Source: an uncultured Eubacteriales bacterium (lineage in GTDB: Bacteria; Bacillota; Clostridia; Oscillospirales; Oscillospiraceae). Taken from it: 6,197 bases of DNA. The stretch's first letter is position 1. Each line of letters opens with the position of its first letter. Shown piece by piece: positions 1 through 6,180 of this stretch. The notes below the pieces were generated by a model, which saw only the letters and a program-made list of their open reading frames with translations, was not told where the DNA came from and searched no databases. The stretch spans positions 1 through 6,197 of the forward strand of contig CATJWA010000141.1 in the NCBI GenBank assembly GCA_949744025.1, in the 5' to 3' direction. Position numbers and translations under genes: made by a program.

Positions 1-152
1 ACGCATTCGAGCGCGGAAGGATTGCAGGACTTCAGGAAGCGATTCTGGCCATTATGGAAAAACACGGCCCGGTCACCGACCGGATGAGAAAGGATGTCAT
101 TGACAATGTATACCATGACTCCCTGATTACGTGGATCAAGAGCTTCCGTTAA
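1..152 (+). CDS. 3' end of a gene entering from the left; tail resembles DUF4351/Rpn-type proteins
   Basis: An open frame runs from base 3 to the TAA at 150-152, giving 49 residues that begin AFERGRIAGLQEAILAIMEK and end TWIKSFR. The start and most of the protein lie outside the window. The visible tail is amphipathic and charged. Its layout is a Gly/Arg-rich turn (ERGR.AGLQ), a helix (EAILAIMEKHG), 'GPVTDRMRKDVID', and a final helix ending in W-I-K. This resembles the short C-terminal helical tail (DUF4351-like: 'lLeerFGplpeelrerIea...L..W') found on Rpn/PD-(D/E)XK nuclease-transposase proteins and similar clostridial ORFs. That match is from memory of the pattern, with no catalytic residues in view, so the family is tentative while the reading frame is fairly secure. 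A strong terminator follows 55 bases later. The gene converges on the large surface-protein gene and is not co-transcribed with it. Confidence 0.55.
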   Translation, partial: AFERGRIAGLQEAILAIMEKHGPVTDRMRKDVIDNVYHDSLITWIKSFR

Positions 153-207
153 ATATGCAAACGAATGCACTTCATTACAGCCACCGGATATTTAATGCAT
201 CAGGTTA

Positions 208-241
208 AGGCCCAGAGGCAAATGCCTCTGGGCCTCTTTTT
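208..241 (+). terminator. Rho-independent terminator between convergent genes
   Basis: A perfect 13-bp stem pairs AGGCCCAGAGGCA (208-220) with TGCCTCTGGGCCT (223-235), and is followed by CTTTTT (236-241). The T-run is on the plus strand, so it best serves the gene ending at 152. Read on the minus strand, the same stem is followed only by TAACCTG. It could give weak termination of the large minus-strand gene, but it is not a textbook terminator in that direction. No other hairpin with a U-tract is seen between the minus-strand stop at 304 and this stem. Confidence 0.9.
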
Positions 242-303
242 GTCCGGGCATGTGCTGCTTTCACAGGTCCATGTCCGGTCCGCGGGGTTTTGCTCTTGCT
301 CTC

Positions 304-3300
304 TCAGCCTTTGTCCTTGTCCTCGGCCGGGCCGGAGGCGCCGCCGTTCACGGCCCACTCCGTCTCCAAAGCCGCCCAGTCGCGTACAGGCTGCATCGCC
401 GTCCAGGTTTCGGTCACGCCGTCGGCACGCTCATAGTCGTGTCCGTTCGTGGCCTCCTGCACAGCCTCATAGTACCACTCGCTCTCGGGGTTGTCAGGCC
501 ACACTATCATATCCGCGAGCATGTGCTCCTTATCGGGCACACGGTCGAGCATACGGTTGACCAGAGTCATTACCTCGGCGCGCGTGATGGGGTCGTCAGG
601 ACGGAACCTTCCGTCACCGTCGCCGCGTATCCAGCCTGCCTGCACTGCACGAAGAATATCCTGCTCAGCCCAGTGGCCGGCAATGTCGTCAAAGGGCTTT
701 ACCGTTACTTCCTCATTGCTGAGGAACCGTGCCGCTATTGCCGCAAACTCGGCGCGGGTTATGCTGCGCTCGCCGCTGAAGGTGCCGTCGGGCATGCCCT
801 TTATGAGTCCGGCCTTCTCAGTGGTCGCAACCGCGTTGTTGTACCACACCTTTCCGGCCTCTACGTCTGAGAAGCTGCTGGTTGTGGACCAGTTCGCGGT
901 ACGGTAGTCATCAGTCATCAGACGGAAGAATATAGTCGCCACTTCCGCGCGCGTGATGTTGCCCGTGGGACGCACATTGCCGTCGGGATATCCGATGATG
1001 TAGGCAAAGTGGTCTGCCGAGTTCAGGCCGGGGGCCGAGGCCAGAGGCACATCGGGATCCTCGATTTCAATCTCGGGCGGGGTTGTCGGAGTTACTCCGC
1101 CTCCGCCTCCTCCGCCGCCATTGCGGCGCCACTGCGCGGTATAGGTCGCGTCTCCGGTAACCGTTTCCGCAACAGCCGGATCCCAGCCTCTGAAGGTGTA
1201 TCCGCTGCGGGTCGGGTTGGCGATGGCCGGCGTTGCGTCTCCCGCCTTAAGGCCGGTATAGACAAGCTGCTCGTCGGACCTTCCTCCGTTCAGCGCGTAT
1301 GTCACGGTGTAGGTGGGTATGGGTATCACCGGAGCGTCCTTCCACCGTGCGTAGAGAACGGTGTCCACCGTGATCGTGATGGACGCGTTTTCGGCATAAG
1401 CCGTTCCGGAGCCGTCAGCGGCGGTATTCCAGGCGTCGAACACCTTGCCCTCGGGCGCGGTGAACGCGTTGGCTTTCACGGTGAACGTGGCGGAGCCCGT
1501 GGTATTGGTATTGCTCTGACTCTCCATCGTTCCGCTGCCGCCGTTGGCGTTATAGGACAGTGTGTATGTTCTGGCTTCGGGCTCGGGCGCAGTCTCCGTT
1601 TTCTTCACAGGCACGGTGACGGTCTTATCGCTGTCTGCCGTACCCTTAACGGGGTCTCCGCTAAGCTCTCCGTCGGCCTCGTAGCCCTCGGGGAGCCTGC
1701 CTGCTTCCGCCGTCACGTCGTACTCGCTGTCCTTAGCCACTACTACCTTCTCGGCCTTGACGAGATTACCTTCCCCGTCCCTGAACTCGACGGTGATGGT
1801 CACCTTGCCAAGAGCGGGGATAGCCTCCTTCTCGACGTGTCCGCAGACGGCGCACACATGATGGCGCTCGCCGTCGGCGTCGATAGTGGCAGCCTTATCC
1901 ACGCTCCAATCGCCGTAGCTGTGGTCGGCGGTACCAAGCACCGCGCCGCAGCGGTCGCAGATTTCGCTGTGCTGAGCAGTGGTGCAGCCGTCTGTATGCA
2001 CGGAATCTTTGGTGCTGCCATCGTACCACTTGCCGGTGATATGTCCCAGCCTGGAGTCCTCCACGGTACGGTTTTCATGCTCGCCGCACTCACACACAAA
2101 GCTGGCAACGCCATCATTGATGCAGTCCGGCTCCGTTACCCATGCGCTGTCATCCTCACGGGTGAAGCTGTGCTCCTCCCACTGGGCGTACACGGTCACA
2201 TTGCCCGTAATCGGGGTGTCCTTTGTAAACGTATCCCCGCTTCCGTCCTGCTTCGTGTTCCATCCGGTGAAGTGGCTGCCGTCCCCGGCGGGATTTGCGG
2301 GCATCTTACTGCCCACGGTGGTGTCGCCGGTATCAGCCTTCGGCACCTCGACGGTCCTGTTGGCGCCATCTGTGCCCCACTTGCCGCCGTTGGGATCGAA
2401 GGTCACCTTATACGGCTTGCCGCCGACCTCAATCTCGGCCCCGCTGCCTCCGCCGCTCACGGCGCCTTCCGCGCCGGAGCTGCCGTTGACCTTATGCTCG
2501 TCACGGCTGGGGTCAAAGAGGGTGCTGGGATCAAAGGTGCTTCGCGCGGCTCCTCTCGGCGTACTGACGTCGCTCGGTTCATCGGCAGCAACAGTGTAGC
2601 CGCTGGCGTAGGCGACGTTGCGCAGGGTAATCTTGTCGTGGCCGTCATAGCTGACCGTGTCGGTGTAGGTCAGGGTCACGGACGCGTCCTTCCTGAACTC
2701 ACCGGTCAGCTGCCAATAATAGGCGGTCTTGGTCACGGTATTGCCGTTTTCCTCAACCTGGGCCGGGGCGCTGCCCTTATACCGGATATCGGTATTGCCG
2801 CCATTGCCGCTTACGCTGCCGGACGGCTCGCCGGTCATGGACAGGCCGGGGTCCATCACGTCCCAGATTACCAGATCGTAAAGGGGCAGGTCCTCTTTTG
2901 TCGTGTTGGACACTTTAACCTCATAGGTCACCTTATCGCCGTCCTTGAGGATGACGCCGCTTGTATATGCCGCTCCGTTGACCTCGGTGATGCGCTTCTC
3001 CACCTTGAGGTTAAATTCCTCGGGGTCAGTGCCGGGTCCGTGGCCGCCGTTGTCCTGCCACACGGCGTAGAGGTCCATATCTCCGGTGGGCTTGATCGCC
3101 GTGTCCGGCTGGTACGCAACCGCGCCGCCCCTGGTGGTGGCCCAGCCCAGGAAGGTGTGGCCGTCCCTGGTGGGAGAATCTGGGGTGACAGTCTGACCCG
3201 CAACCACCTTATACGTGTTCAGCAGGTTATCGGGGTCGTAGGTCCTGACGGTGTACTTCTTGGGGGCGGCGAGGGTGGTAGCAGAGGATTCCTTTTCGCC

Positions 3301-5379
3301 GTCCTTCATCGTCAGCTTTGCAGTATTGTGCAAGCCGCCCTGCGCGTTGTCGTTCACCTTGCAGGTGATGTGCAGCACGGCGCTTCCCCCGGCGGAGACA
3401 GTGGGCGTCCAGGTGATAGTGTCTTTAAATTCCCCGCCGATGGTTACTTCGTCCGCGTTCCCGTCGTGGCTGACAAAATTCAAACCGGAAGTCAGTATAT
3501 CCGTCACAGTCACCTTCTTATCCACGCTGCTGCTGTTGGTGACTGTGATGGTGTAGACCAGCGTGTCGCCGCCCGTGACCTTGTCCTTGTCGACTTCCTT
3601 CTTGATCTCCAGGTCATCGATGCTGTCGGGGTCGTCGGTCGAGGGATTGCCGACGGTAAAGTTGACGACATCGACCCAGTAATGCAGGCTGGAATCAAAC
3701 ATTGAATAGCCGTTATACTTTCCCGCAGTTGAATCCTTAATCATGGTGTTGTGATAATAATGATATTCAACTGTCGCCTCTCCATCCTTATTACCTGTAG
3801 CATTATAGGAAAGAAGCTTGTTCTGAGAATAACCCAGATAATCAGGCACATTCGTACTTACAATTGCAACATCACTGCTATCTGGTCCTACCTTAGCTCT
3901 GCGCGTATCTGTATCATAGCCTATAGCACTAACATCCGTCTTTGCTGTAATGAGTTTTGTTTCGTCCTTTTGAAGCGTTTCTTCTCCAACATCAGTAATC
4001 TCGACAATAATTTTATCCGTAAATCTCTGAGTTCTTGAAGAATTTTGTCTGTTCACGCCAGTATAGGTGACATATACTTCGGTTATATCCCCTACCTGTG
4101 CGTTCTCAGAAGCGGTAACATCAACAAAATAACCTGTTTTATTTTGTGCAACGCCTGATATCTCCGCAGTTACGTTATCCTCATTTTCAATTTTGGTGAT
4201 CTCAGGCGTATCTTGGACATTCCAAGAATTCGGGGCAATCACATACCAATTCCCGCTCTTATAGTACCTCTTTATATTTGAATAAATCGGAAGTTCAGCT
4301 TCATAGCCAGCGGGGATATAAAGGTAATGCGTATTCCCTTCCTCGGTTGTCGGGTCAGGGTCAACGGTAGAGCCTCCTTCACTCATTCCATAACCATACA
4401 GGCGCATTACATTATTGTCATCAATCGTATAGTATACTGTGCTGTATGCGAGAAGAACGGGCCAAGTACGGTGATTGTTTTCTGCATGACCAAAATTCCA
4501 CTCGTGTAAAACTGCTAAAACATCATCGGGATAAATTGTATACAGCGCATAACACCAATCAGAAACTGTCCACCCTGGCACATTAGGTTCAGTTACAGTA
4601 TTAGGATCAGTAAAACGCTGAGAGGGCACCAATGGTCCACCCGAGGTTTCAAACTGAGCATAATAAACTCCGGGTGCATCCCACTTCGCATAAATAACGA
4701 CATCCTCTGTAACTGTTTTTGTGTCAAAATCCCAGTCTCTATACTCTGGATTTAAGCAAAATATAATGTCCCCATAAGAGGCCCTATTGTAAAAACGGTC
4801 GCCATATTGGTAATTAATATACTCCCAGCCAGAGAAAGTATATCCATCTGCATGGCTTTCCGCATTTGGAATCGATTCTGCCGGAATCAACTCTCCATCC
4901 GGCACTTCGATTTCAATCAGCGGAGAACCGTCCCTGAGGTCAAAGGTCACCTTATGAGTGATTCCTGAGGCTGTCTTAGCCTTCTGTTTTTTTACAGGGG
5001 ATTCAGGCGCCTCAGCATCCTCAGTTTCCTCGGGTGTTTCAGCATCCTCAGTTTCCTCGGTCTCCTCGGGCGCTTCAACATCCTCGGTTTCCTCGGTCTC
5101 CTCGGGTGTTTCAGCATCCTCGGTTTCCTCGGTCTCCTCGGGTGTCTCTGCATCCTCGGTTTCCTCGGTCTCCTCGGGTGTTTCAGCATCCTTGGTTTCT
5201 TCGGTTTCCTCGGGCGGCTCGATGCTGACCTCCCCGGCTGTCTCGCCGGAGTATGCCGCGTCATCCTGAACATTCTCTCCGTCATCTGCGGCAGCAGCGA
5301 TTGAAAGCATGCTCAGGCACATAACAAGGGCAAGGACAAGGGCAAGCCCGCGTTTAAGCAATGTCTTATAACTTCTCAT
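304..5379 (-). CDS. Large secreted multi-domain surface protein with three SLH domains (S-layer/cell-wall anchored, adhesin-like)
   Basis: 1691 aa, exported and probably held on the cell wall. Residues (ATG = 1): 1-31 signal peptide (KTLLKRG, hydrophobic core, AAA-A); 56-124 acidic PEET repeats; about 141-233 a divergent Listeria-Bacteroides (InlB B-type) module; about 234-580 unrecognised beta-rich region; about 588-690 and 787-929 DUF11-like modules (VYTITVTN, TYEVKVSN); about 707-776, 989-1069, 1270-1348 and 1355-1419 InlB-type repeats with F.GW and YAQW/YARW-like ends; 1070-1191 Cys/His-rich module; about 1192-1260 MucBP-like; Gly8 linker 1421-1428; SLH at about 1452-1493, 1503-1555 and 1563-1616, each with ITRAE; tail to 1691. 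SLH domains are known to bind pyruvylated wall polymer, and the repeats usually act as stalks or adhesive modules. No enzyme motif was seen, so the ligand is unknown. The ATG at 5379 is preferred over an in-frame TTG at 5385 because AAAGGAAG lies 7-9 nt upstream of it. Codons for residues about 140-550 are AT-richer than the rest. Confidence 0.93.
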   Translation of the reverse strand: MRSYKTLLKRGLALVLALVMCLSMLSIAAAADDGENVQDDAAYSGETAGEVSIEPPEETEETKDAETPEETEETEDAETPEETEETEDAETPEETEETEDVEAPEETEETEDAETPEETEDAEAPESPVKKQKAKTASGITHKVTFDLRDGSPLIEIEVPDGELIPAESIPNAESHADGYTFSGWEYINYQYGDRFYNRASYGDIIFCLNPEYRDWDFDTKTVTEDVVIYAKWDAPGVYYAQFETSGGPLVPSQRFTDPNTVTEPNVPGWTVSDWCYALYTIYPDDVLAVLHEWNFGHAENNHRTWPVLLAYSTVYYTIDDNNVMRLYGYGMSEGGSTVDPDPTTEEGNTHYLYIPAGYEAELPIYSNIKRYYKSGNWYVIAPNSWNVQDTPEITKIENEDNVTAEISGVAQNKTGYFVDVTASENAQVGDITEVYVTYTGVNRQNSSRTQRFTDKIIVEITDVGEETLQKDETKLITAKTDVSAIGYDTDTRRAKVGPDSSDVAIVSTNVPDYLGYSQNKLLSYNATGNKDGEATVEYHYYHNTMIKDSTAGKYNGYSMFDSSLHYWVDVVNFTVGNPSTDDPDSIDDLEIKKEVDKDKVTGGDTLVYTITVTNSSSVDKKVTVTDILTSGLNFVSHDGNADEVTIGGEFKDTITWTPTVSAGGSAVLHITCKVNDNAQGGLHNTAKLTMKDGEKESSATTLAAPKKYTVRTYDPDNLLNTYKVVAGQTVTPDSPTRDGHTFLGWATTRGGAVAYQPDTAIKPTGDMDLYAVWQDNGGHGPGTDPEEFNLKVEKRITEVNGAAYTSGVILKDGDKVTYEVKVSNTTKEDLPLYDLVIWDVMDPGLSMTGEPSGSVSGNGGNTDIRYKGSAPAQVEENGNTVTKTAYYWQLTGEFRKDASVTLTYTDTVSYDGHDKITLRNVAYASGYTVAADEPSDVSTPRGAARSTFDPSTLFDPSRDEHKVNGSSGAEGAVSGGGSGAEIEVGGKPYKVTFDPNGGKWGTDGANRTVEVPKADTGDTTVGSKMPANPAGDGSHFTGWNTKQDGSGDTFTKDTPITGNVTVYAQWEEHSFTREDDSAWVTEPDCINDGVASFVCECGEHENRTVEDSRLGHITGKWYDGSTKDSVHTDGCTTAQHSEICDRCGAVLGTADHSYGDWSVDKAATIDADGERHHVCAVCGHVEKEAIPALGKVTITVEFRDGEGNLVKAEKVVVAKDSEYDVTAEAGRLPEGYEADGELSGDPVKGTADSDKTVTVPVKKTETAPEPEARTYTLSYNANGGSGTMESQSNTNTTGSATFTVKANAFTAPEGKVFDAWNTAADGSGTAYAENASITITVDTVLYARWKDAPVIPIPTYTVTYALNGGRSDEQLVYTGLKAGDATPAIANPTRSGYTFRGWDPAVAETVTGDATYTAQWRRNGGGGGGGGVTPTTPPEIEIEDPDVPLASAPGLNSADHFAYIIGYPDGNVRPTGNITRAEVATIFFRLMTDDYRTANWSTTSSFSDVEAGKVWYNNAVATTEKAGLIKGMPDGTFSGERSITRAEFAAIAARFLSNEEVTVKPFDDIAGHWAEQDILRAVQAGWIRGDGDGRFRPDDPITRAEVMTLVNRMLDRVPDKEHMLADMIVWPDNPESEWYYEAVQEATNGHDYERADGVTETWTAMQPVRDWAALETEWAVNGGASGPAEDKDKG
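5008..5214 (-). repeat. 36-bp in-frame tandem repeat coding for acidic PEET units
   Basis: Five full 12-residue units of the form PEETEETEDAET (residues 56-115) and a shortened sixth, PEETEDAEA (116-124), sit just after the signal peptide. Variants are K for E in unit 1 and DVEA at the end of unit 4. The DNA units are nearly identical over 36 bp. The region is almost all Glu, Thr, Pro, Asp and Ala, so it is expected to be unfolded and strongly negative. Because the unit is a multiple of three, gain or loss of copies keeps the frame. Confidence 0.92.
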
Positions 5380-5386
5380 TATCAAA

Positions 5387-5394
5387 CTTCCTTT
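5387..5394 (-). promoter_or_regulatory. Ribosome binding site of the SLH surface-protein gene
   Basis: AAAGGAAG on the minus strand (5394 to 5387). AGGA (5392-5389) is 9 nt from the ATG at 5379-5377 but only 3 nt from the in-frame TTG at 5385, which decides the start in favour of the ATG. The site lies directly against the 3' arm of a possible hairpin (5395-5423), so its access could be controlled. Confidence 0.8.
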
Positions 5395-5423
5395 CTTTGC
5401 TCATTTTTCCAACGGATGCAAAG
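5395..5423 (-). promoter_or_regulatory. Possible expression-platform hairpin abutting the RBS
   Basis: On the minus strand CTTTGC (5423-5418) is complementary to GCAAAG (5400-5395), a 6-bp stem with a 17-nt loop, located between the second riboswitch-like element and the RBS that starts at 5394. CTTTGC is also complementary to the conserved GCAAAGC of element B (5491-5485), so the two pairings would exclude each other. This layout would suit translational control, but the stem is short and its role is inferred. No intrinsic terminator (stem plus U-run) is seen here. Confidence 0.4.
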
Positions 5424-5426
5424 TAT

Positions 5427-5520
5427 CCGGCGGCCGGACGAGCATAGCGCGGGGAGACGCTCCCCCTCGCACCTTAGCTTCACGGCTTTGCGCTGCCACC
5501 CTTTCGGATGGGTTGCCAAA
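5427..5520 (-). promoter_or_regulatory. c-di-GMP-I (GEMM-I)-like riboswitch aptamer B
   Basis: Read on the minus strand, the order of motifs follows the GEMM-I fold. TTTGGCAACCC (5520-5510) is followed by a hairpin CCATCC-GAAA-GGGTGG with a GAAA tetraloop, then GCGCAAAGCC (5493-5484), GCTAAGG (5478-5472), a P2 arm with GGGGA/TCCCC, CTATG (5447-5443), and a closing strand GTCCGGCCGCCGG (to 5427). CTAAGG with CTATG are the two strands of the classic 11-nt GAAA-tetraloop receptor, the tertiary contact of this riboswitch class. The closing strand aligns with the family's GCC(A/G)GGUU(A/G)CCG with changes. The family usually has GGGACGCAAAGC, whereas here the bases before GCAAAGC are GGCAGC, so ligand binding or specificity may differ. 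It ends 47 nt before the start codon of the SLH gene. Confidence 0.72.
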
Positions 5521-5524
5521 TTCT

Positions 5525-5725
5525 CCAGCAGCCGGGCTAACATAGCATCTTCGTCGGGCCAAAGTCCCGCGGGAGCGCAGCTTTTCGCCGCCTTTTCCGC
5601 CGTTGCTTTGTCCCTTCTCTCCCAGCGCGGCCGGCTCCCGCCGGCGGCTGAGGAATCCTCGGTTGGATTGCGACACATTAGTTCCCATAGCTTTGCGGTC
5701 CCATGGTTTCCCATGGTTTGCCAAA
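5525..5725 (-). promoter_or_regulatory. c-di-GMP-I (GEMM-I)-like riboswitch aptamer A, with enlarged P2
   Basis: Minus strand: TTTGGCAAACC (5725-5715), a perfect hairpin CCATGG-GAAA-CCATGG, GGGACCGCAAAGC (5702-5690; the family consensus is GGGACGCAAAGC, so one extra C), then ACTAATG (5682-5676). The matching 3' strand is CTATGTTAGCCCGGCTGC (from 5545), continuing TGG to 5525; it matches the family's CUAUGgUAGCCgGGUUgCCGG closely. Between the two receptor strands lie about 130 nt instead of the usual short P2 loop. This insert has its own hairpins (AATCC/GGATT; CCGGC-GGGA-GCCGG; GGGAG/CTCCC). TGTCG (5675-5671) can pair with CGACG (5555-5551) to close P2. Only 4 nt separate this element from element B, so they are in tandem. 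Confidence 0.7.
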
Positions 5726-5919
5726 TGGAGTCGCTGAAAATTGTCTGCGGTTTGCCCAAAAATACGGTTAGCGCATTCAATCATTGTGCGGACCACACTT
5801 GTTCGCTGCCCTTATTGCTCCCCGCCGTCCCAGTGCGCAGGACCGCGGGGACCGGCATCCATGCGGACTGTTCCCCGCCTCGAAATTTGCATTCACGGGT
5901 CTCTGCCTCCTCTCCTCTT

Positions 5920-5948
5920 ATGATAGAACCCGCTTTCACCCGCTCCAA
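5920..5948 (-). promoter_or_regulatory. Weak candidate internal promoter in the leader
   Basis: On the minus strand TTGGAG (5948-5943) and TATCAT (5925-5920) are separated by 17 nt. The -10 matches the consensus at five of six positions, the -35 at only three. If active it would let the SLH gene be transcribed independently of the distal promoter at 6119-6147. It may be chance. Confidence 0.25.
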
Positions 5949-6062
5949 CGGCCGGACCTGGGGCATGCCCTTCCTCCGGCGTTTTCGTCTGTGAGTACAG
6001 ATTCCTATGTCAAGCTCTCCTCCGTGCGGGGTTGGGAGGAGAGCGGACATACCAATTTCAGT

Positions 6063-6094
6063 GATTTACAAAAAGGTGTACTTTCCTGTAAATC
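6063..6094. repeat. Dyad-symmetric site (possible recombinase core site) containing the left inverted-repeat arm
   Basis: GATTTACA (6063-6070) is the exact reverse complement of TGTAAATC (6087-6094), and inside them AAAG (6072-6075) pairs with CTTT (6081-6084) around GTGTA. Two inverted arms about a short centre is the usual layout of tyrosine-recombinase core sites. It would also form a hairpin near the 5' end of the transcript. It has no U-run, so it is not a typical terminator. Confidence 0.6.
6076..6092 (+). repeat. Left arm of 17-bp perfect inverted repeat
   Basis: GTGTACTTTCCTGTAAA, whose exact reverse complement is at 6181-6197. The 88 bases between the arms carry the minus-strand promoter. 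Just inside, both arms continue with loose similarity (TCCACCCTCTTA versus CCAATTCTTA), so the full repeat may be longer with gaps. Confidence 0.95.
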
Positions 6095-6118
6095 CACCCT
6101 CTTATTATTTCTATGGTA

Positions 6119-6147
6119 AATATAGCATAAAACACGCTTTTTTTCAA
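6119..6147 (-). promoter_or_regulatory. Strong sigma-A-type promoter reading toward the SLH gene
   Basis: On the minus strand, -35 TTGAAA (6147-6142), a 17-nt spacer and -10 TATATT (6124-6119), with TGC directly before the -10 (extended -10). Transcription would start near 6112, inside the segment bounded by the inverted repeats. It would then pass through the left arm and give a 5' untranslated region of about 730 nt. No comparably good promoter was seen on the plus strand in this interval. Confidence 0.75.
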
Positions 6148-6180
6148 GACCTTAGCGAAAATTTCAGAGGTAAGAATTGG

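Larger units (their letters stand above)
5726..6112 (-). other. Long hairpin-rich untranslated leader, no protein gene recognised
   Basis: This is the stretch between the predicted transcription start (about 6112) and the first aptamer. It contains several clear inverted repeats: GCTCTCCTCC/GGAGGAGAGC (6014-6023/6035-6044, 10 bp, 11-nt loop); GCCGGA/TCCGGC (5951-5956/5975-5980) enclosing GGGC-AT-GCCC; and GCGGGGA/TCCCCGC (5845-5851/5872-5878) enclosing GCAT/ATGC. None is followed by a U-run, so they are not ordinary terminators. The short open frames here have Arg/Pro/Cys-rich, low-complexity translations and no recognisable domain. A second GGGCAAACC, like the start of a GEMM element, lies at 5757-5749. 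The RNA class is unknown; this could be simple mRNA leader or an undescribed structured element. Confidence 0.5.

Noticed and set aside
1009..3705. An 898-codon open frame on the plus strand, opposite the SLH gene
   Set aside because: It lies wholly antisense to the well-supported SLH protein and its translation is Gly/Ala/Val/His-rich with no recognised domain. It is an effect of GC-rich repeat codons leaving few stops on the other strand.
4958..5269. A Ser/Val repeat open frame on the plus strand opposite the acidic repeats
   Set aside because: It is the antisense reading of the 36-bp repeat, which stays open because the unit is a multiple of three.
5380..5385. TTG at 5385 as the start of the SLH gene
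   Set aside because: It would leave only about 3 nt between AGGA and the start codon. ATG at 5379 has correct spacing and gives a normal signal peptide.
5382..5780. A 132-codon minus-strand frame, TTG start, ending just before the SLH start
   Set aside because: It spans both riboswitch-like elements. The conservation I see is in RNA motifs (GAAA loops, receptor strands, GCAAAGC), and a second frame (5401-5796) is open as well. There is no protein domain and no good RBS.
5777..5896. A 39-codon minus-strand frame with GTG start and a strong GGAGG 9 nt upstream; possible leader peptide
   Set aside because: The RBS is good, but the translation is Arg/Gly/Pro/Cys-rich without pattern, and the frame overlaps a strong RNA hairpin (5845-5878). 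The purine-rich RBS-like run may be chance. Ribosome profiling or conservation of the frame would be needed to revive it.
6007..6012. A perfect TTGACA on the minus strand as a promoter -35
   Set aside because: No acceptable -10 hexamer is found 16-18 nt downstream; the bases there are CAGACG-like.
6014..6044. A 10-bp perfect hairpin as a transcription terminator
   Set aside because: Neither strand has a T-run after the stem (TTGACATAGG on minus, GGACATACC on plus), so it is treated as leader structure.
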